Made by a program: the position numbers and the translations under genes. From an uncultured Ectothiorhodospiraceae bacterium (GTDB lineage: Bacteria > Pseudomonadota > Gammaproteobacteria > UBA9214): a DNA stretch of 56,735 nt. The stretch lies in the NCBI GenBank assembly GCA_947258545.1, contig CAMYJI010000011.1, positions 1 to 56,735 on the forward strand. The letters are read 5' to 3'. A model generated the notes under the pieces. It saw only the letters and a list, made by a program, of their open reading frames with translations, was not told the DNA's origin and ran no database searches. Below are positions 1 to 9,621 of this stretch, in pieces (the first letter of the stretch is position 1; the number at the start of each line of letters is the position of its first letter).

Positions 1-126
1 CAGGTGCAGCATTTTCGCCGCCACGATGCGCAGGCCGCCCTTTTCGAAGCGGCTGTAGATCTCACCGATGATGTTTTTCGCAACCGCATCAGGCTTGATT
101 ATGGAAAAGGTCTGTTCGATGGCCAT
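1..126 (-). CDS. ndk: Nucleoside diphosphate kinase, N-terminal part (cut by window edge)
   Basis: The first 42 codons, starting at ATG 126-124, encode a protein beginning [15 protein letters not shown], the hallmark start of nucleoside diphosphate kinase, which moves phosphate between nucleoside di- and triphosphates through a phospho-histidine. The catalytic histidine and the rest of the protein lie outside the window. In many gammaproteobacteria ndk directly follows iscX; here the malyl-CoA cassette lies between them. About 118 bp separate it from mtkB. The identification is very safe from the N-terminal signature. Confidence 0.93.
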   Translation of the reverse strand, partial: MAIEQTFSIIKPDAVAKNIIGEIYSRFEKGGLRIVAAKMLHL

Positions 127-243
127 GCAAGACTCCGTTTGTCTCTCTTGTATATCAGGAAACCCGCCAGAAAACGGGAGCTTAGTGAAATTTGTTAAGG
201 TGCGTAGTGTAACGCCGAAGGCCCGGGGCAGGCAATGATGGCG

Positions 244-1113
244 TCAGGAAAAGACCCGGTGGGCGGTCTCGCCGATGAGGGCCGGGTTGCGCACTACGTG
301 CACGCCCAGTTCTTCCATCAGGTCCATCTTGGCATTGGCGGTATCGGACTCCCCGGAGATGATGGCCCCGGCATGCCCCATGCGCCGCCCGGGCGGCGCG
401 GATACGCCGGCAACAAAGCCGACCACGGGCTTGCTCATGTTCTCTCTGGCCCAGCGGGCCGCCTCGACCTCCTGGGGTCCGCCGATTTCGCCGATCATGA
501 TAATGGCATCTGTCTGCGGATCCTCCTCGAAGGCGCTCAGCACAGTGACAAAGTCAGTGCCGTTGACGGGATCACCACCGATACCAACCGAGGTCGACTG
601 CCCCATCCCCAGGGCGGTCATTTGCTGCACTGCCTCATAATTAAGTGTGCCCGAACGGGAAACCACACCGATGCGCCCGGGCGTGTAGATGTGCGACGGC
701 ATGATGCCGACCTTGCAGGCCGCCGGCGTGATGATGCCCGGTGTGTTGGGACCGATGATGATGGCGTTGCGGTCCTTGGCATAGCGTTTCACACGCACCA
801 TGTCCTGCACCGGGATACCGTCGGCGATCACCACGATCACACCGATCCCGGCCTCCAGCGCCTCCATGATGGCATCCGCGGCGAACGGCGGCGGCACGAA
901 GATACCACTGACATCGGCACCGGTTTCCTCTACTGCCTGAGAAACGGTATCGAATACCGGGCGGCCGAGGTGGGTCTGGCCACCCTTGCCCGGGGTCACA
1001 CCGCCCACCACACTGGTGCCGTTGGCCATCGCCTCCTCGGCATGGAAGGTCGCGTGCTGGCCGGTGAAACCCTGGATGATGACCCTGGAATCCTTGTGTA
1101 CAAATACGCTCAT
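244..1113 (-). CDS. mtkB: Malate-CoA ligase (malate thiokinase), SucD-like subunit
   Basis: 289-residue SucD-family subunit of an ADP-forming acyl-CoA synthetase. It has the N-terminal CoA-binding fold, a GPN motif near residue 121, and the phospho-histidine in RRMGHAGA at about H247. Start ATG 1113-1111 overlaps the mtkA stop by 4 bp (ATGA), so the two subunits are probably translationally coupled; upstream in-frame codons encode no homologous sequence. By itself the chain could be SucD. The MtkB call rests on its partner carrying malate-type loops and on the adjacent malyl-CoA lyase. Reaction: malate + CoA + ATP to malyl-CoA + ADP + phosphate, reversible. Confidence 0.82.
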   Translation of the reverse strand: MSVFVHKDSRVIIQGFTGQHATFHAEEAMANGTSVVGGVTPGKGGQTHLGRPVFDTVSQAVEETGADVSGIFVPPPFAADAIMEALEAGIGVIVVIADGIPVQDMVRVKRYAKDRNAIIIGPNTPGIITPAACKVGIMPSHIYTPGRIGVVSRSGTLNYEAVQQMTALGMGQSTSVGIGGDPVNGTDFVTVLSAFEEDPQTDAIIMIGEIGGPQEVEAARWARENMSKPVVGFVAGVSAPPGRRMGHAGAIISGESDTANAKMDLMEELGVHVVRNPALIGETAHRVFS

Positions 1114-2282
1114 GAACTCTGCTCCCCAAGTGTTGCCATGACCTTGGTGGCGGCATCGTCCAGGTTGTCGGCCATGATGAAGTCCAGACCGGAGGCGGCC
1201 AGCATTTCCGCACCCTTCTCCACGTTGGTCCCGGCGAGGCGCACCACGATCGGCACCCCGATCTTCTGGTCCTGCATGGCCTTGATCAGGCCCTCGGCAA
1301 TCCAGTCGCAACGGTTGATGCCGGCGAAGATGTTCACCAGGATGATTTTCACATTCGGGTCCTGCAGCACGATGCGGAAGGCACTACCGACCTTTTCCGG
1401 CGAGGCACCGCCACCGACATCCAGAAAGTTGGCCGGCTTGCCCTTATGGAAACTGATGGCGTCCATGGTCGCCATGGCCAGCCCGGCACCGTTGACGATG
1501 CAGCCGACATTGCCATCGAGGGCGATATAGTTGAGGCCGTGACCTGTGGCCTCGACCTCCTTCGGGTCTTCCTCGTCGAAATCGCGCAATTCGGTGATCG
1601 CCGGCAGTCGGTAGAGGGCATTACCATCGAAGGACATCTTGGCGTCCAGCGCCACCAGCTTGCCGCCGTTCACCTCCGCCAGCGGATTGATCTCCGCCAT
1701 CAGGGCGTCCTTGTCACGGAAACACCTGTACAGGGCGCGCATCAGCTTGCTGACTTCATGGATCTGCTTGCCCTTGAGACCGAGATGGGCTGCGATCTTG
1801 CGGCACTGGAAATCCCTCAGGCCGACGGCCGGATCCACCGACTCGCGCACGACATTTTCGGGTGCGGTCCTGGCGACCTCTTCGATATCCATACCGCCGG
1901 ATGCCGAGGCGATGACGGTCACACGCTGTGAACCGCGATCGATTACCAGCCCGAGGTAAAATTCCTTGTTGATGTCGCATGCCTGTTCCACCAGCACACG
2001 CTGCACCAGCCTGCCACCGGCACCGGTCTGGGGTGTCACCAGGCGACTGCCGATCAGCTGATCGGTGATCTGCCGGACTTCGTCCAGCGAGGCAGCGACC
2101 TTGACGCCGCCGCCCTTGCCGCGGCCACCGGCATGGATCTGCGCCTTGACAACCCAGCGTTCGCCGCCGAGTTCCTCGGCCACCGTGGCGGCGTTATCGA
2201 CATTGTGTGCCACGCGCCCGTCCGGGACCGGCACACCATAGTTTCTGAGCAATTCCTTTGTCTGGTATTCGTGGATGTTCAC
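1110..2282 (-). CDS. mtkA: Malate-CoA ligase (malate thiokinase), SucC-like subunit
   Basis: 390-residue ATP-grasp subunit of an ADP-forming acyl-CoA synthetase; the start MNIHEYQ matches the family. Two carboxylate-site loops differ from succinyl-CoA synthetase and match serine-cycle malate thiokinase as I remember it: [11 protein letters not shown] (about 317-327) where SucC has NIFGGIVRCD, and RLAGTNV (348-354) where SucC has RLEGNN. I chose GTG 2282 because a GGAG lies 9 nt upstream; an in-frame TTG at 2288 would leave only 3 nt. It lies 15 bp after malyl-CoA lyase on the same strand, so mcl-mtkA-mtkB look like one operon. Succinyl-CoA synthetase is the alternative. Confidence 0.83.
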   Translation of the reverse strand: MNIHEYQTKELLRNYGVPVPDGRVAHNVDNAATVAEELGGERWVVKAQIHAGGRGKGGGVKVAASLDEVRQITDQLIGSRLVTPQTGAGGRLVQRVLVEQACDINKEFYLGLVIDRGSQRVTVIASASGGMDIEEVARTAPENVVRESVDPAVGLRDFQCRKIAAHLGLKGKQIHEVSKLMRALYRCFRDKDALMAEINPLAEVNGGKLVALDAKMSFDGNALYRLPAITELRDFDEEDPKEVEATGHGLNYIALDGNVGCIVNGAGLAMATMDAISFHKGKPANFLDVGGGASPEKVGSAFRIVLQDPNVKIILVNIFAGINRCDWIAEGLIKAMQDQKIGVPIVVRLAGTNVEKGAEMLAASGLDFIMADNLDDAATKVMATLGEQSS

Positions 2283-2297
2283 AGCCAATAACTCCGC

Positions 2298-3269
2298 TTA
2301 GTGTGCCGACAGTGATTTCTCGATCTGGAGGGCCTTGTCGACCATGACCTGTGCCTGGCGGATAGAGGCGGCGTCGATCAGCCGGCCGTCAAGGGCCACG
2401 GCACCGCGGCCCTCTTTCGCCGCCTCGTCCATGGCCACCAGGATGCGCCGGGCGCGATCCACCTCGGCCGACGGCGGGGTAAACACCTCGTTGGCCAATT
2501 CGACCTGCGATGGGTGGATGGCCCACTTGCCCTCGACACCCAGCGCGGCAACACTGCGGGCAACGGCCTTGTAGCCTTCCGGGTCCTGAATGTCACCGAA
2601 CGGGCCATCGATGGGACGCAGCCCGTAGGCACGGCAGGCCACCACCATGCGCGAGATCGCGAAGTGCCACTGGTCACCCCAGTGGCGCTCACGCGAACCC
2701 TCGTTGTCGGGATGGGTGAGCATGAAGTAGTCCGGGTTAGCGCCACCCATTTGCGTGGTGCGCGCCTGCGTGGATGCCGCGTAGTCGGCCACACCGAATA
2801 CCATTGCTTCCAGACGCTCCGGGCAGGTCTGGGCGATGCTCTCGACATTGGCCATGCCCAGCGCGGTTTCGATCAGTATATGAATGTTGATCGGCTTGAT
2901 CTTCCTGGCCGCCTCGATCTGTTCGAGCAAGGTGGAGACGAACAGAATATCGGAGGGAGAACCGACCTTGGGGATCAGGATGGTATCGAGCTTGTCACCG
3001 GCCTGCTCGACCACATCGACGATGTCGCGATAGCAGTAATGGGTATCCAGCCCATTGATGCGTACCGATACCGAACACTTCGACCAGTCCATGTCATTGA
3101 GGGCCTCGATAACATTCTTGCGCGCCTGCGCCTTGTCATCCGGCGCCACGGCATCCTCGAGGTCGAGGAACACAACATCGGCACCGGAGTTCGGGGCCTT
3201 CTCAAGCATGCGGGTATTGCTGCCGGGTACAGCCAGCTCACTGCGGTGCAGACGATTTCTAACAGCCAT
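2298..3269 (-). CDS. mcl: L-malyl-CoA / beta-methylmalyl-CoA lyase
   Basis: 323-residue HpcH/HpaI (CitE-like) aldolase. It has the typical start RSELAVPGSN, the substrate and metal site LDLEDAV (36-41), IETALGM with a metal-ligand glutamate (E134), and GVADYAAS. The family cleaves malyl-CoA to acetyl-CoA and glyoxylate, or condenses them, with Mg2+. Its position upstream of a malate-type CoA ligase makes malyl-CoA the likely substrate rather than citramalyl-CoA. First gene of a three-gene operon; ATG 3269 fits the homologous N terminus. Confidence 0.88.
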   Translation of the reverse strand: MAVRNRLHRSELAVPGSNTRMLEKAPNSGADVVFLDLEDAVAPDDKAQARKNVIEALNDMDWSKCSVSVRINGLDTHYCYRDIVDVVEQAGDKLDTILIPKVGSPSDILFVSTLLEQIEAARKIKPINIHILIETALGMANVESIAQTCPERLEAMVFGVADYAASTQARTTQMGGANPDYFMLTHPDNEGSRERHWGDQWHFAISRMVVACRAYGLRPIDGPFGDIQDPEGYKAVARSVAALGVEGKWAIHPSQVELANEVFTPPSAEVDRARRILVAMDEAAKEGRGAVALDGRLIDAASIRQAQVMVDKALQIEKSLSAH

Positions 3270-3584
3270 GGATTACCTCGATATAGATATGAACGTTTTC
3301 GGTCCCCGCGCCGGCTCAAGCAAACAGGATCCCGGACCCGGGTGATCGATTGGGATACCCGGGTAACCAGTCGAGCCAGTACGGATTAACCGGTGAAAAT
3401 CAAGGCCGCGTAATATACAAGGTTGGCGGGATTAATGGAATCTGGATGGTTTGCGCACCCGCCGTACGGACAGGCGCTCAGCACCCCTGATGCAATTCCC
3501 CCAAGGACTTATCTAATTAAACAACAATTGGTTACAGACACTTTTTGAGACGGTGCTGAGCCAGTGAATCCGGCCAGGGGATGA
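3270..3584. other. Intergenic region between iscX and mcl
   Basis: 315 bp without a convincing gene. It should hold the promoter of mcl-mtkAB (minus strand). An AT-rich stretch lies at about 3510-3540. A perfect 10-bp inverted repeat, GCTCAGCACC at 3476-3485 and GGTGCTGAGC at 3552-3561, brackets that stretch. No clear terminator for the isc operon is visible. Confidence 0.5.
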
Positions 3585-3785
3585 CTATTGTCGCTCTTCG
3601 ATCCAGGCCATCTGGATGGCCTCGAGGATACGCTCGCCGCTGTGCTCCGGTTCGTCCTCGAAATCACTCAGTGCCAGCACCCATTCACGCAGGTCCACAA
3701 AATTCACCTGCATGGGGTCCACGTCGGGATGCGCTTCATCCAGCTCTATGGCGATATCCAGTGAATCCGTCCATTTCAGTCCCAT
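3585..3785 (-). CDS. iscX: IscX, small acidic Fe-S cluster assembly protein
   Basis: 66 residues, acidic, with the IscX pattern LKWTDSLDIAIEL, the HPDVDP segment and DLREWVL in the middle, and a C terminus ending in EAIQMAWIEER. IscX binds IscS and iron and modulates cluster assembly. ATG 3785 gives the normal family length (about 66). It is the last gene of the isc operon, 47 bp after fdx. Confidence 0.93.
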   Translation of the reverse strand: MGLKWTDSLDIAIELDEAHPDVDPMQVNFVDLREWVLALSDFEDEPEHSGERILEAIQMAWIEERQ

Positions 3786-3832
3786 TATCGGCCTCCAGCA
3801 GTTGACGCCGCATACGCAACGCAGTGTGCTTG

Positions 3833-4171
3833 TTAGTGGTTCTCGCTCACCATGTTGATGGTGTACTTGGGTATCTCGATGACCAGGTCCTCGTCGGCAA
3901 CGACCGTCTGGCAACTCAGGCGTGAATCCGGATCCAGGCCCCAGGCCTTGTCCAGCAGGTCGTCCTCGTCCTCATCGGATTCATTGAGCGAGTCCCCACC
4001 CTCGCGGATATAGACATGACAGGTGGTGCAGGCACAGGACTTCTCGCAGGCGTGCTCGATCTCGATGCCGTGTTTTAACGCGGCATCACAGATACTGGTC
4101 CCGGCCTCGGCCTCGATTACGGCCCCTTCCGGGCATATTTCCTCGTGCGGTAAAAAGATAAGCTGCGGCAT
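3833..4171 (-). CDS. fdx: ISC-type [2Fe-2S] ferredoxin
   Basis: 112-residue adrenodoxin-type ferredoxin. Cluster ligands are visible as C42, C48, C51 in HACEKSCACTTCH and C87 in RLSCQTV. An acidic loop (about 63-72, SDEDEDD) is the usual docking surface. It supplies electrons for cluster assembly on the ISC scaffold. It lies 39 bp after hscA in the isc operon, and the length is standard. Confidence 0.96.
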   Translation of the reverse strand: MPQLIFLPHEEICPEGAVIEAEAGTSICDAALKHGIEIEHACEKSCACTTCHVYIREGGDSLNESDEDEDDLLDKAWGLDPDSRLSCQTVVADEDLVIEIPKYTINMVSENH

Positions 4172-4210
4172 AACGGTTACTGGTCCCTGATAAAACGTTT
4201 CTTGCGGTTG

Positions 4211-6091
4211 TCAGGTTGACTTGAAATCATCAACCCGGTGTCCGGCCATCGCCTCGCGGATGCTGGTGTTCATGCGGCGTGCCACGTAATCGCTGCTGGC
4301 CGCCTCAACGGCCTCGATGGCCTGCTTGATCGCTTGTGGATCACTGCCGTCGCGCGCGTCGGCCAGCTGACGGGCCGCTGCATCGATGACGCCACGCTCC
4401 TGTGCGTTCAGAATCTTGTCGCCGTCGTCGGCCAGTGCGACCTGCAGCGCCTCCAGCACCCGGTCCGCCTCTACCTGTTGTTCACGCAGGCGGCGTGTCT
4501 CCATGTCATCCTGGGCGTGCGCCACGGACTCCTTGAGCATGTGCTCGATCTCGCTGTCACTGAGTCCGTAAGACGGCTTGACCTCGATGCTGCTCTTCAC
4601 ACCCATGACCTGTTCCTCGGCGCTGACACTGAGCAGCCCGTCGGCATCGACCTGGAAGGTCACACGGATGCGTGCCGCACCCGCTGTCATCGGCGGAATC
4701 CCGCGCAATTCGAATTTCGCCAGGGAGCGGCAATCACTCACCAGTTCGCGCTCACCCTGGAGCACATGCAGGGACATGGCGGTCTGGCCGTCCTTGAAGG
4801 TGGTGAACTCCTGCGCGCGCGCGGTCGGGATGGCGGTATTGCGCGGGATGATCTTCTCCGCCAGTCCGCCCATGGTCTCCAGGCCCAGGGACAGCGGGAT
4901 TACATCCAGCAACAGCATCTCGTCCTCCGGCTTGTTGCCGGCGAGGATATCCGCCTGGATCGCCGCACCGATCGCGACCACCTTGTCCGGGTCGATGTCC
5001 ACCATGAGTTCACGGCCGAAGAACTCGGCAACCCGGCTGCGCACCAGCGGCACCCGGGTGGAGCCGCCAACCATCACCACCGCCTCCACATCCCCGGCAC
5101 GAATCCCGGCATCGCGCAGGGCACGCCGGCAGGGACTCAGGGTTTTCTGCACCAGTGAAGCGCACAACCCATCAAAGTTCTCGCGCGTCAGATCGCCGCT
5201 CCAGTCGGAGCCATCGTTGCGCTCGACCTTCACTTCGACAGACGACGCTGTCGTCAGGGCCTCCTTTGCGTTGCGTGCCACCTGCATCAGGCGTCGCATC
5301 TGGACATGACCCGCGTCATCCGGAATCCCGGCCTGCTGCATGATCCACTGCGCCACGGCACGGTCGAAGTCGTCGCCACCCAGTGCGGTGTCGCCCGCCG
5401 TGGACATGACCTCGAAGACGCCCTTGTTGAGGCGCAGGATGGAGATATCGAAGGTACCGCCACCCAGGTCATAGATGGCCGTGACGCCCTCGGAGCCCTG
5501 GTCCAGCCCGTAGGCCACGGCAGCGGCGGTGGGTTCATTGAGCAGGCGCAGCACATGCAGGCCAGCTAGCCGCCCGGCATCCTTGGTCGCCTGGCGCTGG
5601 GCGTCATCGAAATAGGCCGGCACGGTGATCACCACGCCCTTCAGTTCGCCACCGAGGGCCTCCTCGGCACGCATCTTGAGGGCCGTCAGGATCTCGGCCG
5701 AGACCTCGACCGGGCTGACATCACCAGCGTCCGTGTGCAGCAGGGGCATGCCGCTGGCAGCGGGCACGAACTCGTAGGGCAGGTGCGCACCGAGCCCCTT
5801 GACGTCCTCCACCCCGCGCCCCATCAGGCGCTTGACGGAGGCGATGGTATTCAGCGGGTCCCGGGTCGCGGCAGACAGTGCCTCACGTCCGACCAGCGGA
5901 TCGCCCTCCGCCCGGTAGCGCACCACGGAGGGCAGCAGATGTTCACCCTGCTCATCCGCCAGGGTCTGCGCCAGGCCGCTGCGCACGCTGGCCACCAGCG
6001 AGTTGGTCGTCCCGAGATCGATCCCGGCCGCCAGCCTATGCTGGTGCGGCGCTGTGGATTCACCGGGTTCTGATATCTGTAACAGTGCCAT
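4211..6091 (-). CDS. hscA: HscA, Hsp70-type chaperone of the ISC system
   Basis: 626 residues, a complete Hsp70. The ATPase domain starts with [12 protein letters not shown] (about 24-35) and includes [12 protein letters not shown] and [13 protein letters not shown]; a substrate-binding domain and helical lid follow. The N-terminal extension before the ATPase and the operon position identify HscA rather than DnaK. HscA with HscB acts on IscU, recognising its LPPVK segment (known from E. coli), to release the nascent cluster. Notably iscU is missing from this operon. About 167 bp with an inverted repeat separate it from hscB. Confidence 0.96.
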   Translation of the reverse strand: MALLQISEPGESTAPHQHRLAAGIDLGTTNSLVASVRSGLAQTLADEQGEHLLPSVVRYRAEGDPLVGREALSAATRDPLNTIASVKRLMGRGVEDVKGLGAHLPYEFVPAASGMPLLHTDAGDVSPVEVSAEILTALKMRAEEALGGELKGVVITVPAYFDDAQRQATKDAGRLAGLHVLRLLNEPTAAAVAYGLDQGSEGVTAIYDLGGGTFDISILRLNKGVFEVMSTAGDTALGGDDFDRAVAQWIMQQAGIPDDAGHVQMRRLMQVARNAKEALTTASSVEVKVERNDGSDWSGDLTRENFDGLCASLVQKTLSPCRRALRDAGIRAGDVEAVVMVGGSTRVPLVRSRVAEFFGRELMVDIDPDKVVAIGAAIQADILAGNKPEDEMLLLDVIPLSLGLETMGGLAEKIIPRNTAIPTARAQEFTTFKDGQTAMSLHVLQGERELVSDCRSLAKFELRGIPPMTAGAARIRVTFQVDADGLLSVSAEEQVMGVKSSIEVKPSYGLSDSEIEHMLKESVAHAQDDMETRRLREQQVEADRVLEALQVALADDGDKILNAQERGVIDAAARQLADARDGSDPQAIKQAIEAVEAASSDYVARRMNTSIREAMAGHRVDDFKST

Positions 6092-6103
6092 AAATAAATT
6101 CGT

Positions 6104-6250
6104 TTACCGCAGAGACGCTGAGAACGCAGAGTCAATCATTACTCAAGCCCGGACAGAATCGACGCATGTGATTATCTGATCCGTTGGATACATTCCAGAC
6201 TTTCTAATATTAGGCATTCTCTGCGTCCTCTGCGCCTTTGCGGTGAATTA
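6104..6250. repeat. MITE-like inverted repeat pair inside the isc operon
   Basis: The hscB-hscA gap is flanked by ACCGCAGAGACGCTGAGA-type sequence at 6106-6131 and its inverted counterpart (CTCTGCGTCCTCTGCG, then CCTTTGCGGTGAATTA) at 6218-6250. Related copies occur at 14.6-14.9 and 18.9-19.3 kb. The pair could fold into a long hairpin in the transcript between two operon genes. Confidence 0.75.
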
Positions 6251-6258
6251 CTTCCGTA

Positions 6259-6804
6259 TCAGCCCAGCTCGTCTTCGAGCGCGGCTTCCAGTTCCTGCGC
6301 CTCTTCATGGAGACGCCGGAAGAACTGCATCTTCATCAGGGTGTCGGCCGCGGCCCCGTCCTGGCCGGCGCTGCCCAGACGCTCCTGCAACTCGCCGGTC
6401 AGACTGTCGAAGTCCGCAGCTATCCGGTCCATGATACCGGCAAGCTGGCTGAACGGGTCGTCCGCTGCGCGCACCTCCGCCAGCGCCTCGCGCAATTCGA
6501 TCTGTTCCATCAGGAACCCGGCATCACTGGTGGTGTGGTGCTCATCATCGATGGCGCAGCCGTCAAGCTCCAGCAGGTAACGCCCGCGCTTCAGGGGGTC
6601 CTTCAGGGTCCGGTAGCCCTCGTTGATGCGGGTCGCCTGCTGCATGGACAGGCGTCGTTCCTGGTCCGTCGCATTCACGAAACGATCCGGGTGCACCAGG
6701 CGTTGCAGCTCACGGTAGCGCTTGTCCAGCAGCTCCATGTCCACCTGGAACGACCGTGGCAAGGCGAACAGCTCGAAAAAGGTTGAGGATAAATCCACAG
6801 CCAT
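6259..6804 (-). CDS. hscB: HscB, J-domain co-chaperone of the ISC system
   Basis: 181 residues. The N-terminal J domain has the catalytic HPDRF motif (HPD at 38-40) that stimulates the HscA ATPase; the C-terminal three-helix part (about 90-181) is the IscU-binding region in homologues. ATG 6804 gives the family N terminus (FFELFALP). It sits between iscA (47 bp gap) and hscA. It is intact although its usual client gene iscU is absent from the operon. Confidence 0.95.
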   Translation of the reverse strand: MAVDLSSTFFELFALPRSFQVDMELLDKRYRELQRLVHPDRFVNATDQERRLSMQQATRINEGYRTLKDPLKRGRYLLELDGCAIDDEHHTTSDAGFLMEQIELREALAEVRAADDPFSQLAGIMDRIAADFDSLTGELQERLGSAGQDGAAADTLMKMQFFRRLHEEAQELEAALEDELG

Positions 6805-6851
6805 GACCTAACAACAGGGATCCTGGAAACAGGGCCAGCCGGACGCTGACC

Positions 6852-7175
6852 TCAGACGTTGAAACTCTCCCCGCAGCCACACATGTCCTTGACGTTGGGA
6901 TTGTTGAATTTGAAGCCCTCGTTCAGCCCTTCTTTGGCATAGTCAAGCTCAGTGCCATCGAGGTACGCCAGGCTCTTCGGGTTGATGATCACCTTGACAC
7001 CCTGGTCCTCGAACACCGCGTCATCCTCTTCGATCTCGTCGGCGAATTCGATGACATAGGCCATGCCGGAGCAGCCCGTAGTCTTCACGCTCAGGCGCAG
7101 GCCAACACCCTTGCCACGGTTATCCAGAAACTCTCTCACACGGCCCGCGGCCGCTTCAGTAAGGGTAATTGCCAT
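6852..7175 (-). CDS. iscA: IscA, A-type iron-sulfur carrier
   Basis: 107 residues with the three conserved cysteines of A-type carriers: C35 (TTGCSGM), C99 and C101 (MCGCGESF). It binds iron or Fe-S clusters and passes [4Fe-4S] clusters to apo-proteins. The reading begins 35 bp after the iscS stop, where iscU is normally found. An AGGTAG sequence 6 nt before ATG 7175 is a plausible ribosome binding site. IscA is clearly distinct from IscU in fold and motif. Confidence 0.96.
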   Translation of the reverse strand: MAITLTEAAAGRVREFLDNRGKGVGLRLSVKTTGCSGMAYVIEFADEIEEDDAVFEDQGVKVIINPKSLAYLDGTELDYAKEGLNEGFKFNNPNVKDMCGCGESFNV

Positions 7176-7210
7176 TGCGTGCTACCTGAAGATTCATCCG
7201 TAATAAAAAA

Positions 7211-8431
7211 CTAGTGAGCTGCCCACTGCACCGAGTCGAGGTCGACGCCATCCTTGTACATTTCCCACAGGGGCGACAGATCGCGCAGCTTGGCGACCTT
7301 TTCGGTGACACGCGCGATGATGTAATCGATCTCGTCCTGTGTTGTGTAGCGGCCGATAGAGAAACGGATCGAGCTGTGCGCCAGTTCGTCGTTACGGCCC
7401 AGGGCGCGCAGCACATAGGACGGCTCCAGGCTGGCGCTGGTACAGGCCGAACCCGAGGACACCGCCATGTCATTGAGCGCCATGATCAGGCTCTCGCCCT
7501 CGACAAAATTGAAACTTACGTTCAGGTTGCCCGGGATGCGGTGGTCCATGTCACCATTGAGATAAACCTCTTCCATATCCTTGAGGCCGTCCCACAAGCG
7601 GTCACGCAACATCCGGATGCGCTCGTTTTCCGCGGCCATCTCCTGTTTGGCGATGCGGAAGGCCTCGCCCATGCCAACAATCTGGTGGGTTGCCAGGGTC
7701 CCGGAGCGCATGCCGCGCTCATGGCCGCCCCCGTGCATCTGGGCCTCGATGCGCACCCTCGGCTTGCGGCGCACGTACAGCGCACCGATCCCCTTGGGGC
7801 CGTAGATCTTGTGGGCCGAGAAGGACATGAGGTCGACCTTGAGGGTCTGCAGGTCAATCGGTATCTTGCCGGCACTCTGGGCGCCGTCGACATGGAAGAT
7901 AATCTTGCGCTCGCGGCACAATTCGCCGATCGCGGCAATGTCCTGGATGACGCCGATCTCGTTATTGACATGCATCACCGACACCACGATGGTGTCATCG
8001 CGCATGGCCGCCTTGAGTTTCTCCAGGTCGAGCAACCCGCTGGGCTCGGGGTCCAGGTAGGTCACTTCGTAGCCCTCACGCTCCAGCTGCCGGCAGGTGT
8101 CCAGGACGGCCTTGTGTTCCGTCTTCAGGGTGATGATGTGCTTGCCCTGTTTCTTGTAGAAGTGCGCGGCACCCTTGATGGCCAGGTTGTCCGACTCGGT
8201 TGCCCCCGAGGTCCAGACGATTTCCCTGGGGTCGGCGTTAATCAGTGCCGCTACATGCTTGCGCGCATCGGTAACTGCCGTGTCGGCATCCCAGCCGAAC
8301 TGGTGCGAGCGCGACGCCGGGTTGCCAAACTTGCCCTGCCGGGTCAGATAGGTACACATCTGTTCGGCCACCCGCTCATCCACCGGGGTAGTCGCCGAGT
8401 AGTCCATGTAAATCGGGATGTTGATATTCAT
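7211..8431 (-). CDS. iscS: Cysteine desulfurase IscS
   Basis: 406 residues, class V PLP aminotransferase fold. The PLP lysine is K208 in [12 protein letters not shown], and the persulfide-carrying cysteine is C330 in [13 protein letters not shown], in the long mobile loop typical of group I (IscS) enzymes. It supplies sulfur from cysteine for Fe-S clusters and tRNA thiolation. The C terminus ([13 protein letters not shown]) matches IscS and is complete, so the missing iscU is not caused by truncation of iscS. It lies 39 bp after iscR. Confidence 0.97.
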   Translation of the reverse strand: MNINIPIYMDYSATTPVDERVAEQMCTYLTRQGKFGNPASRSHQFGWDADTAVTDARKHVAALINADPREIVWTSGATESDNLAIKGAAHFYKKQGKHIITLKTEHKAVLDTCRQLEREGYEVTYLDPEPSGLLDLEKLKAAMRDDTIVVSVMHVNNEIGVIQDIAAIGELCRERKIIFHVDGAQSAGKIPIDLQTLKVDLMSFSAHKIYGPKGIGALYVRRKPRVRIEAQMHGGGHERGMRSGTLATHQIVGMGEAFRIAKQEMAAENERIRMLRDRLWDGLKDMEEVYLNGDMDHRIPGNLNVSFNFVEGESLIMALNDMAVSSGSACTSASLEPSYVLRALGRNDELAHSSIRFSIGRYTTQDEIDYIIARVTEKVAKLRDLSPLWEMYKDGVDLDSVQWAAH

Positions 8432-8470
8432 AATGTCAGTTCCTGCCTAAACACAAATAACCGGGTGTAA

Positions 8471-8947
8471 TCAAGCAACGGTCTTGTTCAAGCCCGGCGC
8501 CATCACATCCAGCCTATGCTGCTGTCGACGGATCACCTGATTGACGTCATCGCGTTCAATAAAACTGGCCAGCGTAATGCCGTTCAGAAATTCGTAGATT
8601 TCCTTGCCAAGCCGGGTCCAGAGCACATGGGTCAGGCAGCGCTCACCGTCCTGGCAATCCTCCCTGCCCTCACACTGGGTGGCATCGATGCCTTCACCGA
8701 TGGCAGTGATCACGTCGGCCACCGAGATGTCCCGGGGGTGGCGTGACAGACGGTAGCCACCCCCGGGGCCACGCAGGCCTTCCACCAGACCACACTTTCT
8801 CAACCGGGCAAACAACTGCTCCAGGTAGGAAAGGGAAATGCCCTGGTTCTCGGAAATTTCCGCCAGGGTCACCGGACCCTGCACATGATGAATGGCAAGG
8901 TCCAGCATGGCGGTGACTGCATAGCGCCCTTTTGTCGATAACCGCAT
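8471..8947 (-). CDS. iscR: Fe-S cluster regulator IscR (Rrf2 family)
   Basis: 158 residues from ATG 8947 ([15 protein letters not shown]); longer in-frame starts add non-homologous sequence. The winged helix-turn-helix includes [15 protein letters not shown]. Cluster ligands C92, C98, C104 and H107 ([17 protein letters not shown]) fall at the E. coli numbering. The [2Fe-2S] form represses the isc operon. First gene of the operon, with a promoter and possible IscR site upstream. Confidence 0.96.
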   Translation of the reverse strand: MRLSTKGRYAVTAMLDLAIHHVQGPVTLAEISENQGISLSYLEQLFARLRKCGLVEGLRGPGGGYRLSRHPRDISVADVITAIGEGIDATQCEGREDCQDGERCLTHVLWTRLGKEIYEFLNGITLASFIERDDVNQVIRRQQHRLDVMAPGLNKTVA

Positions 8948-9016
8948 GAGTTTTATCCCGTTGCTTGCCCGCACCGGGAACGGGGGGCAACAACCAATAA
9001 CCTAGTAAAATGCTCA

Positions 9017-9051
9017 GGTAATAGTATGCGATACTTGGGTATAACTATCAA
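9017..9051 (-). promoter_or_regulatory. Probable isc operon promoter with a possible IscR operator
   Basis: On the minus strand TTGATA (9051-9046), 17 nt, then CATACT (9028-9023) form a reasonable sigma-70 promoter about 80 bp before iscR. The sequence from 9042 to 9017 (ATACCC, then AGTA, then TACTATTACC) loosely resembles the type 1 IscR site, which in E. coli overlaps this promoter. The match is by eye. Confidence 0.5.
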
Positions 9052-9099
9052 GTAGTTGGCACAAGGGCGGAGAGGCCGTATGGCGGCCCGGAAAAACCT

Positions 9100-9621
9100 T
9101 CAGGATTCAGCGATTAGCAGTGAATTCTCAACTGCCTGCATGTCTTCATCCGCAACCGGGGTGGTGATTTTCGGGTTAAAGCGGTGCCCCTGCATCAGGC
9201 AGTATCCCAGCCACTTTTGCAGGAAGCGGTTCATGCGCCACTTCTCCTCTAGGGTGTAGTTATGGTGCATGCGGTTGTAGTCGGCGTGGCGCTGGCCGCG
9301 GCGACGCCCGCAGGCAATCACCTCGCCAACCTGGGCATCGTGGTAAATGCGCACCTGCATGTCGGGGGCCGGGAACGTACCCTCCGCGTCCTGGAAGTGA
9401 TAGGTCAGGTTCAGGGTGGTGGTGAACTTGCAGCGCTCGATAATGCGCAGGCGCAGGTCAAGCGCACCCGGCACCCGCGAGATCAGGGCGGAGGGAATGG
9501 CATCGAGATCGGGCACCAGATTTCTGAGCCTGATGTAATTGCATTCATACAACTCCATCAGCCCGGCAAAGGTACGCGGCGGGATGCCGTAATATTCAAC
9601 CTGTCGTAAACTGCATTTCAT
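9100..9621 (-). CDS. DUF1249 family protein (YqiB-like)
   Basis: 173 residues. The pattern LMELYECNYIRLRNLVP, a central RIYHDAQVGEVIAC and a C-terminal KWRMNRFLQKWLGYCL match the DUF1249/YqiB family, of unknown biochemical role. In enterobacteria yqiB lies near nudF and cpdA; here it stands alone between the isc promoter and glcDEF. ATG 9621 is taken as start; a later start within the first 20 residues is possible. Confidence 0.85.
   Translation of the reverse strand: MKCSLRQVEYYGIPPRTFAGLMELYECNYIRLRNLVPDLDAIPSALISRVPGALDLRLRIIERCKFTTTLNLTYHFQDAEGTFPAPDMQVRIYHDAQVGEVIACGRRRGQRHADYNRMHHNYTLEEKWRMNRFLQKWLGYCLMQGHRFNPKITTPVADEDMQAVENSLLIAES

Noticed and set aside
235..1530. Plus-strand reading of 431 codons opposite mtkB/mtkA
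   Set aside because: It is histidine/glycine/arginine-rich without any family pattern and lies antisense to two clearly homologous genes; a GC-rich shadow.
244..2282. Succinyl-CoA synthetase sucCD
   Set aside because: The substrate loops and the neighbouring malyl-CoA lyase favour malate-CoA ligase; kept as the stated alternative.
2514..3389. Plus-strand reading of 291 codons opposite mcl
   Set aside because: Antisense to malyl-CoA lyase, with no motif and no ribosome site.
7214..8470. Plus-strand reading of 418 codons opposite iscS
   Set aside because: Complete antisense of the highly conserved iscS; composition artefact.
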